Shown here: positions 17,111 through 26,405 of the stretch, in pieces
Numbering within the stretch: the first letter of the stretch is position 1
Layout of the letters: each line of letters starts with the position of its first letter
Origin: Bacteroidales bacterium
GTDB lineage: Bacteria; Bacteroidota; Bacteroidia; Bacteroidales; WRLA01
NCBI GenBank assembly: GCA_009777825.1
Contig: WRLA01000011.1
Location: forward strand, 1-59,359
Length of the DNA: 59,359 nt
Direction: 5' to 3'
Position numbers and translations under genes: made by a program
Notes under the pieces: model-generated
What the model was told of the DNA's origin: nothing
Databases searched by the model: none
What the model saw: the letters and a program-made list of their open reading frames with translations, nothing else

Positions 17111-19087
17111 ATGACAGAGACCCCATTACCTTTTTCGACGGAAGAACTTCGGTTTTTAGACCTTTTGGCGCAGCGCTTTCCTACCGCGCAGGCGGCGAGT
17201 ACCGAAATTATCAACTTGGAAGCCATCCTGCGCCTGCCCAAGGGCACGGAACACTTCCTGACCGACATTCATGGCGAGTATGAGACTTTCAGCCACATTC
17301 TACGAAACGCTTCGGGCGTCGTGCGCCGTAAGATTGACGACGTCTTTGGAAAAAAAATCGCAGAACGGGAAAAAACACAGTTGGCAACGCTGATTTACTA
17401 CCCCGAAGAGAAGTTGGACGCGCTCAACAAGAAAAAGATTAACACCGACGAATGGTACTATGTAACGCTGCTGCGGTTGGTGGAAGTTGCCCGCGAGGCG
17501 GCTCAGAAATACACCCGATCGAAGGTCAGAAAAGCCATGCCAAGCAACTTCGCCTATATCATTGACGAACTCATCAACGAGACCAACAGCAAAAAGAGCG
17601 ACTATATTGACGGCATCATCCAGTCCATCGTAACCATCCGGCGGGCGTCTCACTTTATCATTGCCATCTGCGCATTTATCCAACGGCTGCTCATTGACCG
17701 TTTGCACATCATCGGCGACATCTTCGACCGCGGTCCCGACGCCTCCAAAGTGATGCAAACCATCTTAAACCATCATGCCTTTGATATTCAATGGGGTAAT
17801 CACGACATCATCTGGATTGGCGCCGCCTCCGGCATAGACGCCCACATCGCCGAAGTCATCCGTTTCTCTGCCCGTTACGAAAACTTGGACACCCTGGAAG
17901 ACGCCTACGGAATCAACCTAAAACCGCTGCTGACTTTCGCCCTCACGCAATACAACGACGACCCCTGCACATGTTTTATCCCAAAATCGAGCAGCGACGA
18001 AACAAACCGCGACACCAGCGTCCGCATCACCACCATGATGCACAAGGCAATCAGCGTCATCGGTTGGAAGTTGGAAGGACAGGTCATCCAACGAAATCCG
18101 CAGTTCAAAATGGAAAACCGCATGTTCTTAGACAAAATTGACTTTCAAAACGAAACCGTCCATATTGAAGGAAAAGATTATCCGCTGAAAGACTCATATT
18201 TTCCCACCGTTGACCCTCAAAATCCTTACAAACTCTCTAACGAAGAACAGGAAGTCATTGACAAACTTCGTTTTACATTCCTAAATTGCGAAAAGTTACA
18301 AATGCACATCAGCGCCCTTATCGGCAAAGGCGGCATGTATTTGGTTTACAACAGCAACCTGCTGTTTCACGGCTGTATCCCCATGAAAGACGCCACCACT
18401 TTCGACGAGTTTCCTTTCAAAGACGGATTGGTATCGGGAAAAGCGCTGTGCGACAAGTTCGATCGCGCTGTGCGCCGCTGCTGGGTCAACAGAAAGTCAA
18501 CGGACGCCGACCTACAACCCGACTACGACTATTGCTGGTACCTCTGGTGCGGACCCGCGTCCCCCCTATTCGGAAAAAAGAAAATGGCGACCTTTGAACG
18601 CTACCTGACCGACGACGAAGGACTGCACAAAGAGGCGCAAAACCCCTACTTCAAACTCCGCGACAACGAAGATAGTTGTAAACTCATCTTAAAAGAGTTC
18701 GGATTAGACCCCGAAAAATCACATATCATCAACGGACACGTCCCCGTAAAACTCCTCAAAGGCGAAAAACCGGTGAAAGCAAACGGCAAACTCTTCGCCA
18801 TAGACGGCGGCATGTCCAAACCCTATCGCAAAGAGACAGGAATATCGGGATACACGCTCATCTACAACTCCAGCAGTTTGGTGTTGGTTTCACACGAACC
18901 TTTCTGCTCAAAATCGCAAGCCATCGAAGAAGAAAAAGATATTATTTCATCGCGCGACGTCGTTGAAATATCCCCCGACCCCATCTGCGTGGGCGACACT
19001 GACATCGGCGTCGAACTGCGAAAACAAGCCGACGACCTGAAAAGATTGCTACAAGCCTATACGGTGGGGGTGATAAAAGAACGATGA
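17111..19087 (+). CDS. fbp: Fructose-1,6-bisphosphatase class III
   Basis: Gluconeogenic phosphatase, 658 residues, the large form found in Firmicutes and Bacteroidetes. The start is moved 10 codons in from a TTG to ATG 17111 because of the promoter. Calcineurin-type metal motifs: DIHGEYETFSHI near residue 55, IFDRGPDASKV, GNHDIIWIG, and GHVPVK in the C-terminal half. No neighbour in the same pathway. A partial MITE-like repeat follows at once. Confidence 0.94.
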   Translation: MTETPLPFSTEELRFLDLLAQRFPTAQAASTEIINLEAILRLPKGTEHFLTDIHGEYETFSHILRNASGVVRRKIDDVFGKKIAEREKTQLATLIYYPEEKLDALNKKKINTDEWYYVTLLRLVEVAREAAQKYTRSKVRKAMPSNFAYIIDELINETNSKKSDYIDGIIQSIVTIRRASHFIIAICAFIQRLLIDRLHIIGDIFDRGPDASKVMQTILNHHAFDIQWGNHDIIWIGAASGIDAHIAEVIRFSARYENLDTLEDAYGINLKPLLTFALTQYNDDPCTCFIPKSSSDETNRDTSVRITTMMHKAISVIGWKLEGQVIQRNPQFKMENRMFLDKIDFQNETVHIEGKDYPLKDSYFPTVDPQNPYKLSNEEQEVIDKLRFTFLNCEKLQMHISALIGKGGMYLVYNSNLLFHGCIPMKDATTFDEFPFKDGLVSGKALCDKFDRAVRRCWVNRKSTDADLQPDYDYCWYLWCGPASPLFGKKKMATFERYLTDDEGLHKEAQNPYFKLRDNEDSCKLILKEFGLDPEKSHIINGHVPVKLLKGEKPVKANGKLFAIDGGMSKPYRKETGISGYTLIYNSSSLVLVSHEPFCSKSQAIEEEKDIISSRDVVEISPDPICVGDTDIGVELRKQADDLKRLLQAYTVGVIKER

Positions 19088-19095
19088 GGTCGCTA

Positions 19096-19280
19096 CTGAC
19101 TTCGACGCTTTTATTTTTGTGTTTTTGAAACTCACTGTATATCAATGTAATACAAAATTAAGAACGCCGATTGGGGGGGCGGCATTGAAATCGGAACAAA
19201 CTTCATTTTCGCCTCATTCAAACAAGAAAACAACCTCAGTAGATGATAATGAGTCAATTAACCATAAACCTCATTACCTC
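19096..19280. repeat. Partial copy (left half) of the palindromic MITE-like element
   Basis: Closely matches 27263-27447 along about 185 bp (nearly 90 percent by eye), from CTGACTTCGAC through CCATAAACCTCATTACCTC, then stops near the middle hairpin of the full copy. The right half and right terminal repeat are absent. It begins 9 bp after the fbp stop. Confidence 0.8.
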
Positions 19281-19696
19281 TAATTGAAAAATTTCATGTA
19301 CATCTGCAAAAAAAAATTAAGACGATGGTAATCACAATAAAAGAGTTTAAAAACGTAGCAGACTTAAAGTTGTTGATGTGGGATCATTAGCAGCGAAGTA
19401 AGTTGCCGTATTGACGGGCTGAGGCGTTCAGTTTGAGGATAAGCACACTGGAAAATACAGCGTGATGCGCAGTTTTGGCACAGGTCGTACTGAAGCGGAT
19501 CTGTTTTCCCCGATAAAAATGGCATTTTTAGTACAAAAGAGTCGATTTTTTCGGGTAATTTTTTCATAAAGATTCATTAATTAACTTGAAAATGAGAAAG
19601 ATACGAAATAATATCTGCAATGTGAGTTAATCGGAAACGGGCAAATGACAAATAAAATCATGTTTTTCACGTTTATCGAATAAAAGAGTGTCGTTT
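19281..19696. other. Intergenic region, possible small Cys-containing ORF
   Basis: No gene I can support firmly. A minus-strand 67-codon frame (19364-19567) reads MKKLPEKIDSFVLKMPFLSG and has a cluster of cysteines (LCQNCASRC); no family is recognised. A plus-strand 21-codon mini-ORF begins at 19324. No Bacteroidetes -7 element is evident for PBP1A. Confidence 0.35.
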
Positions 19697-21937
19697 ATGG
19701 AAAATAAAAAGAAGAAAAAGACGGCAAAATTGAGCAAAAAGTTTTTCATTCGGTTTTGGAGCGCTTTTGCTATATTTTTGTTGTGTGTGGTGTTGTTTTT
19801 TGCGTGTATCGAGTGGGAAGTATTTGGCGAGATGCCTACTTTCGAGGAGTTGGAAAATCCGAAGAGCATGTTGGCTTCGGAGGTCTATTCGGCTGACGGC
19901 GTTTTACTGGGGAAGTACTATTTTGAGAACCGCTCCAACATTCATTACAGCGAACTGTCGCCCTATTTGGTTTTGGCGTTGGTAGCGACGGAGGACGTCC
20001 GGTTTTACGACCACAGCGGCGTTGACATCCGTGCGCTCGGCAGAGCGTTGAAGGGCGTGGCTGTCGGCGATAAGAAAGGCGGCGCCTCGACCGTTACCCA
20101 GCAGTTGGTGAAAAACCTCTTCCCGCGCGGAAAACTGAGCAAGACGCAGTTGGTCATCCGTAAGTTTCAGGAGTGGGTAACGGCGGTGAAAGTCGAACGG
20201 AGTTACACCAAAGAGGAGATCATCGCCATGTATTTCAACACGATGGACTTCGGCAGTCAGGCATTCGGCATCAAATCGGCGGCGCAGACCTTTTTCCGGA
20301 AAGAACCTTGCGAGTTGAACATGGAAGAGTCGGCGCTGTTAGTGGGCGTTTTAAACGCTCCCACGCGCTACAGCCCCGTGCAAAACCCCGACAGGTCGCT
20401 CCAACGACGCAATGTGGTGCTTTCGCAGATGAAAAAATATGGTTTCATCACCGGAGAGGTATGCGACTCCGTGATGTTGCTCCCCTTGGACGTCTCGTCC
20501 TACTCCATACAAGACCAAAACGCCGGCTTGGCGCCCTATTTCCGGGAATATCTGCGGATGGAGTTGAAAAAATGGTGCGAAAACCACACCAAAGCCGACG
20601 GCGAAAACTACAACATCTACAAAGACGGCTTGAAGATCTACACCACCATAGATTCGCGAATGCAGCGCTACGCCGAAGAAGCCGTCAGAGAATGGCTGAG
20701 CGAGGAGTTGCAACCGACTTTTTTCAACCATTGGAAAGATACAAAAAATGCCCCTTTTTCGAATATCAGCGACGCAGATCGGGAAAATCTGTACGAGCGT
20801 TCCAAGAAAAATTCCGACCGTTACCGCGAGATGCTGGCAGCAGGCGCTACCGAAACGGAGATTGATACCGCTTTCAACACCCCTGTGCGGATGCGGGTCT
20901 TCTCGTGGAACAACCCCATAGATACTGTCATGTCGCCCATGGATTCCATCAAATACTACTATTGGTTTTTGAGGTCGGGATTGATGGCGATGGAGCCGCA
21001 TACCGGTTATGTAAAAGCATACGTCGGCGGTCCCGATTACCGATATTTCAAATATGACCAGGTGAAGTATGCGGCGCGGCAAGTCGGCTCCACCTTTAAG
21101 CCGTTTGTCTATACAATGGCGATGCAGGAAAAAGGTTACACGCCCTGTTCCGAAATCCCCAAAATACAGCCGAGCATAGAACTCTACGACGGAACCATCT
21201 GGGCGCCGTCCAACTCCAACAAAGACAGAATCGGCGAGATGGTAACCCTGAAATGGGCTTTGGCAAACTCCGACAACTGGATTTCCGCCCACCTGATGAA
21301 AGAGATCTCCCCGCAGTCGGTCATCAACCTGACACGGAAAATGGGCATCACCAGCCCCATAGACCCGGTCGTCTCCATCTGCTTGGGAACGCCGGATATC
21401 ACACTGTGCGAGATGGTCGGCGCCTTCAACACCTATCCTAGCCAAGGCGTTTACGTGGAACCGATTTTTATCAAACGCATCGAAGACAAATACGGTAACG
21501 TCATAGAAAACTTTGTCCCGCAACGCACCGAAGCCATGAGCGAAGAGATAGCCTATACCATGTTGCGCACCATGCAAGGCGTTGTCGAAGGCGGTACTTC
21601 CGTCCGGTTGCAATACCGTTATAATCTGAGAAATCCGATAGCCGGAAAAACAGGAACCACCCAAAACCACTCCGACGGCTGGTTTATCGGCATGACGCCC
21701 TACCTCACCACCGGCGTCTGGACGGGCGCCGAGTTTAGAAGCATCCACTTCCGCTCCATCACCTACGGACAGGGTGCGCACATGGCGCTACCTATCTGGG
21801 CGCGTTTTATGATAAAAGTGTATGACGACCCCACCATCAACATGCCCAAAGACGACTTCCCCAGACCGGCATCAGGTTACGACGTCGAATTTGACTGTGC
21901 CAAGGTGAACCTCAACCAGATCATGGAGGAGTTTTAG
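19697..21937 (+). CDS. Penicillin-binding protein 1A (bifunctional)
   Basis: Glycosyltransferase/transpeptidase that polymerises and crosslinks peptidoglycan at the inner membrane. 746 residues from ATG 19697 (a GTG three codons upstream is possible). Order: basic cytoplasmic tail, membrane segment at about 17-37, GT51 domain with E99 in EDVRFYDHSGVD, and KGGASTVTQQLVKN. The transpeptidase domain has S465 (STFK), SDN, and KTG at K651 (AGKTGTTQN). All catalytic motifs are intact. It sits alone on the plus strand. Confidence 0.95.
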   Translation: MENKKKKKTAKLSKKFFIRFWSAFAIFLLCVVLFFACIEWEVFGEMPTFEELENPKSMLASEVYSADGVLLGKYYFENRSNIHYSELSPYLVLALVATEDVRFYDHSGVDIRALGRALKGVAVGDKKGGASTVTQQLVKNLFPRGKLSKTQLVIRKFQEWVTAVKVERSYTKEEIIAMYFNTMDFGSQAFGIKSAAQTFFRKEPCELNMEESALLVGVLNAPTRYSPVQNPDRSLQRRNVVLSQMKKYGFITGEVCDSVMLLPLDVSSYSIQDQNAGLAPYFREYLRMELKKWCENHTKADGENYNIYKDGLKIYTTIDSRMQRYAEEAVREWLSEELQPTFFNHWKDTKNAPFSNISDADRENLYERSKKNSDRYREMLAAGATETEIDTAFNTPVRMRVFSWNNPIDTVMSPMDSIKYYYWFLRSGLMAMEPHTGYVKAYVGGPDYRYFKYDQVKYAARQVGSTFKPFVYTMAMQEKGYTPCSEIPKIQPSIELYDGTIWAPSNSNKDRIGEMVTLKWALANSDNWISAHLMKEISPQSVINLTRKMGITSPIDPVVSICLGTPDITLCEMVGAFNTYPSQGVYVEPIFIKRIEDKYGNVIENFVPQRTEAMSEEIAYTMLRTMQGVVEGGTSVRLQYRYNLRNPIAGKTGTTQNHSDGWFIGMTPYLTTGVWTGAEFRSIHFRSITYGQGAHMALPIWARFMIKVYDDPTINMPKDDFPRPASGYDVEFDCAKVNLNQIMEEF

Positions 21938-21981
21938 CCGATGCTAGTAAAAGTGATACTATGTAAAAGTGTTGTATAAGG

Positions 21982-23115
21982 TCAAAATACCCGTTCCAAC
22001 CAGCGCATCAAGAAGACGTTATACACCCGATAAGCCGTTTTTTCCATGGTTTCGATGGAGAAAACCATCTCCTTGTCTAACAGCGCCGTCAACGCCTTTT
22101 GCGCCGACGATGCCGCCCCGATTTTATATTTTCGCAGGAACGCCTGTGCCTGCGGCTCCGTTACCAATCCCTCCTTGGCGATGGCAACAAGCAACTGCCA
22201 CTGAATCGGACTCAGCAGGCTGCGATACTGCATGTAATTTACCTGATTCAGGGTTAACTGCTCGTCGCACGCCTGTTTTACATGTTCGACGGTTACCTTT
22301 TTCTTCCCTCTCGCAAAGACGGAGTTGCAAATGACTTGCGTATAGTACGTGTGCGAGAGCGTCCACGACAGGATAAAGTCAATGGCTTCGTCGTCAATGC
22401 TGCGTTTGCGTTCTTCAAACTTTTGCCGGATAAACGCTTTGTATCTATCTTCTTGAAGTTCAACCAATCCTATCGTTTGCGTACTTGAAAAAAACGGACG
22501 GCTGGCGGTGTTAAACATTTCGAGCATCAGGTGTTTCTTACTTCCGCTGAAGATAAATTGCGTGTTTTTCAGTGTTTGGATAATCGTTCGCAGGAGCGCT
22601 TCGACATTTTTTTCGGGGAACTCGGCTATTTGCTGAAACTCGTCTATTGCCAATACGACTTGCGTTTGTTGGTTGTCCAAGAAATGTAACAGATTGCGCA
22701 CAGTGTGTTCATACTCTTTGGGTTGCGCAAAATCGAAAGTTATTTCGGGCTGTCCGGTCAGCCTGTCGTAACTGATGACAGGGCGTAAATTCTTCAGAAA
22801 ATCAAAAAAACGCCGACCAATACCGCGCTTTTGAGGAAACTTAGTGAAAATGGACAGTGCCAAGGCTTCCGTAAAATCTTTCAACTTGGCACAATCGTAA
22901 ATATCCACATAGACACAAGCATGATTTTCTTCTTCCAAATCTTCAAAAACACGGTAAATTAAGGCTGATTTGCCTAGCCTTCTGGCTGAAATTAGAGTTG
23001 TATTTATGCCATTTTTCACACTTCTTTTCAAAATTTCTAACTCATATTCTCTATCGCAGAAATACTCTTTAGATATGTATTTCATTGACGGAAAAGGATT
23101 TACATTATTACCCAT
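21982..23115 (-). CDS. AAA-type ATPase (ATPase_2/archaeal ATPase family)
   Basis: 377 residues. The Walker A motif is the ARRLGKSALI form seen in this family, with Walker B VVLAIDEFQQI and a FIFSGSKKH sensor-like segment. The C-terminal half contains a winged-helix-like region (SPIQWQLLVAIAKEGLVTE). The start ATG 23115 is followed by the typical segment MKYISKEYFCDREYE. Such ATPases are common accessory genes in Bacteroidales; no function is established. A promoter (23143-23150) and an inverted repeat precede it. Confidence 0.85.
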   Translation of the reverse strand: MGNNVNPFPSMKYISKEYFCDREYELEILKRSVKNGINTTLISARRLGKSALIYRVFEDLEEENHACVYVDIYDCAKLKDFTEALALSIFTKFPQKRGIGRRFFDFLKNLRPVISYDRLTGQPEITFDFAQPKEYEHTVRNLLHFLDNQQTQVVLAIDEFQQIAEFPEKNVEALLRTIIQTLKNTQFIFSGSKKHLMLEMFNTASRPFFSSTQTIGLVELQEDRYKAFIRQKFEERKRSIDDEAIDFILSWTLSHTYYTQVICNSVFARGKKKVTVEHVKQACDEQLTLNQVNYMQYRSLLSPIQWQLLVAIAKEGLVTEPQAQAFLRKYKIGAASSAQKALTALLDKEMVFSIETMEKTAYRVYNVFLMRWLERVF

Positions 23116-23142
23116 AACTTATAATCTTTAAAATTCGTGCTG

Positions 23143-23150
23143 CAAAGATA
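23143..23150 (-). promoter_or_regulatory. -7 promoter element for the AAA ATPase
   Basis: Minus-strand TATCTTTG lies 27 bp before the start at 23115. Confidence 0.6.
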
Positions 23151-23162
23151 CAACTTTTTTTT

Positions 23163-23209
23163 GATTTTCATCACGCTAAAGGTGTAACACCTTTTGTGTG
23201 ATGAAAATC
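23163..23209. promoter_or_regulatory. Nested inverted repeat upstream of the ATPase promoter
   Basis: GATTTTCATCAC (23163-23174) pairs with GTGATGAAAATC (23198-23209), with an inner AAAGGTGT/ACACCTTT pair. It lies 12 bp upstream of the -7 element, covering the -33 region, so it could be an operator. No T-run follows on the minus strand, so it is not a simple terminator. Confidence 0.5.
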
Positions 23210-23299
23210 GCATACGCGGCAATTATAGAAAAACAGTAACTTCGTTGAAGAAGTTCGATTTTGAATTTTATAGACAAGCAGCAGGAAGTCACGAGATTA

Positions 23300-24082
23300 T
23301 TAATGCCAACACGGATAGTTATTCACTCCAATTACGCGCTGGACTGCCGCCCAATAAATCCTACACTCAAAATCAAGAATTAAGGTTTCTTCAGGTTCCA
23401 CGCCCGGTTTATTATTCGGAATAAGTAAAAAGTACAAATCTAATCCGCCATCCAAATAGCCGGGGGTAGCATACCACCAGTATGATGGATAGATATTTCC
23501 TGCATCAAATGAAAGGCGCAATATATCCCAAGCGCCTATAACATGACTCATACCGCAAGTAAATTGCTTTGCGTGTATAGCGCCACAATTCATTCTTGAT
23601 ATTCCACTAACGTACAGAGACTCATATTGATCTCTTACGAAACCTTTTGCGTCTTCCATGAAATCGTCAACACTTTGCATTTTCAATTTATACGGAATAG
23701 CATCTGCCTCCGTTTTTCCTTCCATGTGAAGCATATACAATCCATCTTCATCAAAAGCAAACGTAACCTGCTTTGACGAATGGATGACGTAATCTGTCAA
23801 AAAATCGGCTAACGGGTGTATGCCGTCCAAATCCGCACCTTTGAAAACGATGGTGCTGTCTGTCTTCTCTGAAGGAACATAACCGTTTGCAGTTAAATTT
23901 TCCAACACTTCCGAATAACTTAATCCCTTTTCCACATTGATAAGCGGCGGAACGTCAGGGTTGGACGGATTGGTTGACTCTTTCTCTTTCTTACAGCCTG
24001 ATAATGCTGTAATTGTTAAAAATCCTGCGAGGCAGATTGCTATCGCAACCACATTCCTCAAGTTTAATCTTCTTTTTGTCAT
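23300..24082 (-). CDS. Putative lipoprotein, unknown function
   Basis: 260 residues. Signal peptide with a lipobox (ALSGC, Cys near residue 30) followed by a charged linker. The body has no domain I recognise; it contains three further cysteines near CGAIHAKQFTCG and ends NYPCWH. It starts 3 bp after the dinD stop, so it is cotranscribed with dinD. Position does not suggest a shared function. Confidence 0.7.
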   Translation of the reverse strand: MTKRRLNLRNVVAIAICLAGFLTITALSGCKKEKESTNPSNPDVPPLINVEKGLSYSEVLENLTANGYVPSEKTDSTIVFKGADLDGIHPLADFLTDYVIHSSKQVTFAFDEDGLYMLHMEGKTEADAIPYKLKMQSVDDFMEDAKGFVRDQYESLYVSGISRMNCGAIHAKQFTCGMSHVIGAWDILRLSFDAGNIYPSYWWYATPGYLDGGLDLYFLLIPNNKPGVEPEETLILDFECRIYWAAVQRVIGVNNYPCWH

Positions 24083-24085
24083 TTC

Positions 24086-24976
24086 TTACTCATCTGTCAT
24101 TATTTCTTTATTTTTTTCTTTCAGTTTTTTTATTGCTTCCCGTTCGAGTTCAATAATTCCTTTTTGTGGGGTTGGCAAATCTTCGGGCATTACGCCGCCA
24201 AGCCGCATTATTGCCTCGCGGACTTCTTTTCCAACCGTGAAATGTGCATAACTTGCAAGTTCTTTGCTCTGTATATTTTCTCTTGTTATTTTGCTTTGCG
24301 TTTGGGATATTCTGAACAAATTGGCTATCATTTCTTCGCTGCCCATAAAATCCAAGATTTTTTCTTTTTCGGCAAGTTGTTTTCTGTAATGAATGTCGGC
24401 AACCGAAAGTCCGCCGTATAAACCCTGATAGCCGCGATTTTGAAACAGGGCGTATTCTTCGTTTGAAATAATTCCTGCGCCTTTAGCGGCTTCGACAAGA
24501 AGTTGGTTCATCTGTTTTATGTCACCCCGCAAAAGCAATCGTTTTTTGTCTTCGGCAAGTTGATTGTATTTGTCGTTCAATTCCTGTCGGTAGGTTTGAA
24601 TGGCAAAATAGGTTTGTCCAAGGGCAATTTGTTCTTTGCGCGGGTCGCCGTTTTGAACTATCAAATAGCAGGCATAGCGAGAAAGTTTGTAGTCGATAAT
24701 AGCCTTGGTTTGTGGGGTTTTCCTGACGTCAGGAAAACCCCGTGAACCAAACTGTTCCCCGACAGGCATTTCTATCGTTTTCTTTACGCAAGGAAAATGC
24801 TCTTTTACATCAAAACCTGCCGTATCGCAAGCAAGCATTGCTTTGTCTATGACCTTTGAAAAATTTTCCCATTTTTCGTAGCCAAGCGGCTTTTGCAAAT
24901 CACGAGCCGACCAATATTCCATTCCGTAGTCGGTCAGTTGTTTTATTTCTTCAAATGATTTTAATTCGGTGTTCAT
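24086..24976 (-). CDS. dinD: DNA damage-inducible protein D (BRO-N type)
   Basis: 296 residues matching E. coli DinD: YWSARDLQKPLGYEKW, LSRYACYLIVQNGDPRK, GQTYFAIQTYRQEL, FQNRGYQGLYGGLS, and LGGVMPEDLPTPQ. E. coli DinD binds and inhibits RecA filaments. Relative to that sequence as I recall it, an extra segment lies in front of LSRYACYLI; residues 79-88 (RGFPDVRKTP) are encoded by a perfect 28-bp palindrome at 24714-24741. The frame is preserved. No LexA-type box was identified. Confidence 0.9.
   Translation of the reverse strand: MNTELKSFEEIKQLTDYGMEYWSARDLQKPLGYEKWENFSKVIDKAMLACDTAGFDVKEHFPCVKKTIEMPVGEQFGSRGFPDVRKTPQTKAIIDYKLSRYACYLIVQNGDPRKEQIALGQTYFAIQTYRQELNDKYNQLAEDKKRLLLRGDIKQMNQLLVEAAKGAGIISNEEYALFQNRGYQGLYGGLSVADIHYRKQLAEKEKILDFMGSEEMIANLFRISQTQSKITRENIQSKELASYAHFTVGKEVREAIMRLGGVMPEDLPTPQKGIIELEREAIKKLKEKNKEIMTDE
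24714..24741. repeat. Perfect 28-bp palindrome inside dinD
   Basis: Bases 24714-24727 read GGGGTTTTCCTGAC and the next 14 are its exact reverse complement. It adds about ten residues to DinD in frame. The inner half (TCCTGAC/GTCAGGA) equals the outer end of the MITE-like element at 27261-27618. Confidence 0.85.
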
Positions 24977-25002
24977 AATTCATTATTAAAAAATCACAAA
25001 CG

Positions 25003-25010
25003 CAAAGGTA
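25003..25010 (-). promoter_or_regulatory. -7 promoter element for dinD
   Basis: Minus-strand TACCTTTG lies 26 bp before the dinD start at 24976. Confidence 0.6.
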
Positions 25011-25016
25011 CTATTT

Positions 25017-26399
25017 TTATTTGACTTTTATGTCCATGAAATTATAATCCAGATATTCCGCCGTTGAGCCGCCCGAAGTTATTTTTGCTATCCAGCCCAA
25101 TATACCGCCATAGCCTGCCTTACTGTCGGAAGGGAGCGGGGAGGCTTCGCGGGTGAGTGAAAAATGACGCGACTTGAAAGGCGGAAAGAAAAAGACGATG
25201 GACGACTTAAAATTATTCCCTGTCTGCTCCCATTTCCACGTCGGCTTGTAGTCGGCTTGCAAAAGCGGGTATTTTTCGCCTGTTTCGAGGTCTGTTACCG
25301 TGAGCGATTTTTTCCATGCCGTTGTGTTGAACGTTCCGTACAGGTCTCTCACTTTTGTGTCGGTTACGGTAAGATAGACCAGCGTACAGTCGTCGGCATA
25401 CAAAATGTTTTCGAGCGTTAATATAGCGCCGCTTTCTGTTGGTTTCGCGCCGTCTCTGTACGCTTCGTGTCCGACTGCCATAAGCGGTGTTTGTGCATTT
25501 ACCCGAATGGAGCGATTTAAGGTGTTTTGTGAAATGGTGTACTGTTTATTTACAACGTATGCACCACCACCGGTTTTTTTCACATCCATATAGCGTTCTA
25601 TCAGTCGTTCGGCTTCGCGGTCAATGGCTATGTCTTCGCTGTCGAAGCCGTCAACGTTGATATTGATGGAAAGCATCTCGGCAGCCTCTTCGGGGAAAGC
25701 GGCGCGGTCAACCCAGCCGGTTACACTGTCGGCTGTGGTAATATTGAACTGCGCAAGTCCGACGGTGATACCGTTTACCGTTACTTTTTCACCAATAGAA
25801 GGTTCTGCAAGGATTTTTCCTTTTTGGAATCGCTTCTCATAAACCACAGGGGCTTTTCCATCGGGAAGGGCTTGTATGTAATCAACAGAATACAAGGAAG
25901 CGAAGTGCATATCGCTTCTGCAATAGTATTTATACGAAAGCCAAAAGAATGGAATAGATACCACTACGCCTATTAGAAAAGAGACCGCGACACGGGAAAG
26001 AAAAGAAAAAACGGGACCGATGACACCCTTTCGTAAAATCCCTTTGAATCCGCCGACACTTTTCCAAAACCCGTGAATAGCCCCCAGATACACAACAAAA
26101 GCGATTATTAATGCACATACATCAAATAGCCAAAATGTCTTTGCCAAGATGATAAAACCGCGCAAACCGGCAAAAATCGTCATAAAAAGACATGCAAGGG
26201 CGCCTAAAACCGGAATAATAATTAGAGCCTTCCCCGCAAAATCCAAGAAATTTCCCAATATTTTGTCTCTTTCCGCTGCGCCTGCCGCACCTGCCGCCGC
26301 ATGCCTTAAAGACGCTTCTGCCGCGCTCTCGGTGTCATACGACGTAGCATTTGCTCCTAAGTACGTACCGTCTGAATTTTGATATATTCTTCCTGACAT
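25017..26399 (-). CDS. Multi-pass membrane protein with extracytoplasmic domain
   Basis: 460 residues, no recognised family. The N-terminus is Ala-rich (EASLRHAAAGAAGAAERD). Four hydrophobic segments are visible at about 51-75, 83-107, 133-152 and in the SFLIGVVVSIPFFWLSY stretch. The rest (from ~170) is soluble; the segment KILAEPSIGEKVTVNGITVG through WVDRAAFP resembles an SH3-like fold, followed by a beta-rich domain. It is 6 bp downstream of a lipoprotein gene on the same strand, so the two are probably a functional pair of unknown role. Confidence 0.65.
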   Translation of the reverse strand: MSGRIYQNSDGTYLGANATSYDTESAAEASLRHAAAGAAGAAERDKILGNFLDFAGKALIIIPVLGALACLFMTIFAGLRGFIILAKTFWLFDVCALIIAFVVYLGAIHGFWKSVGGFKGILRKGVIGPVFSFLSRVAVSFLIGVVVSIPFFWLSYKYYCRSDMHFASLYSVDYIQALPDGKAPVVYEKRFQKGKILAEPSIGEKVTVNGITVGLAQFNITTADSVTGWVDRAAFPEEAAEMLSININVDGFDSEDIAIDREAERLIERYMDVKKTGGGAYVVNKQYTISQNTLNRSIRVNAQTPLMAVGHEAYRDGAKPTESGAILTLENILYADDCTLVYLTVTDTKVRDLYGTFNTTAWKKSLTVTDLETGEKYPLLQADYKPTWKWEQTGNNFKSSIVFFFPPFKSRHFSLTREASPLPSDSKAGYGGILGWIAKITSGGSTAEYLDYNFMDIKVK

Positions 26400-26405
26400 A
26401 ATTCT

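Noticed and set aside
20351..21781. 476-codon minus-strand ORF
   Set aside because: Antisense shadow of the PBP1A gene; no motif or start signal.
23163..23209. Rho-independent terminator
   Set aside because: No T-run follows the hairpin on the minus strand, where the upstream genes read.
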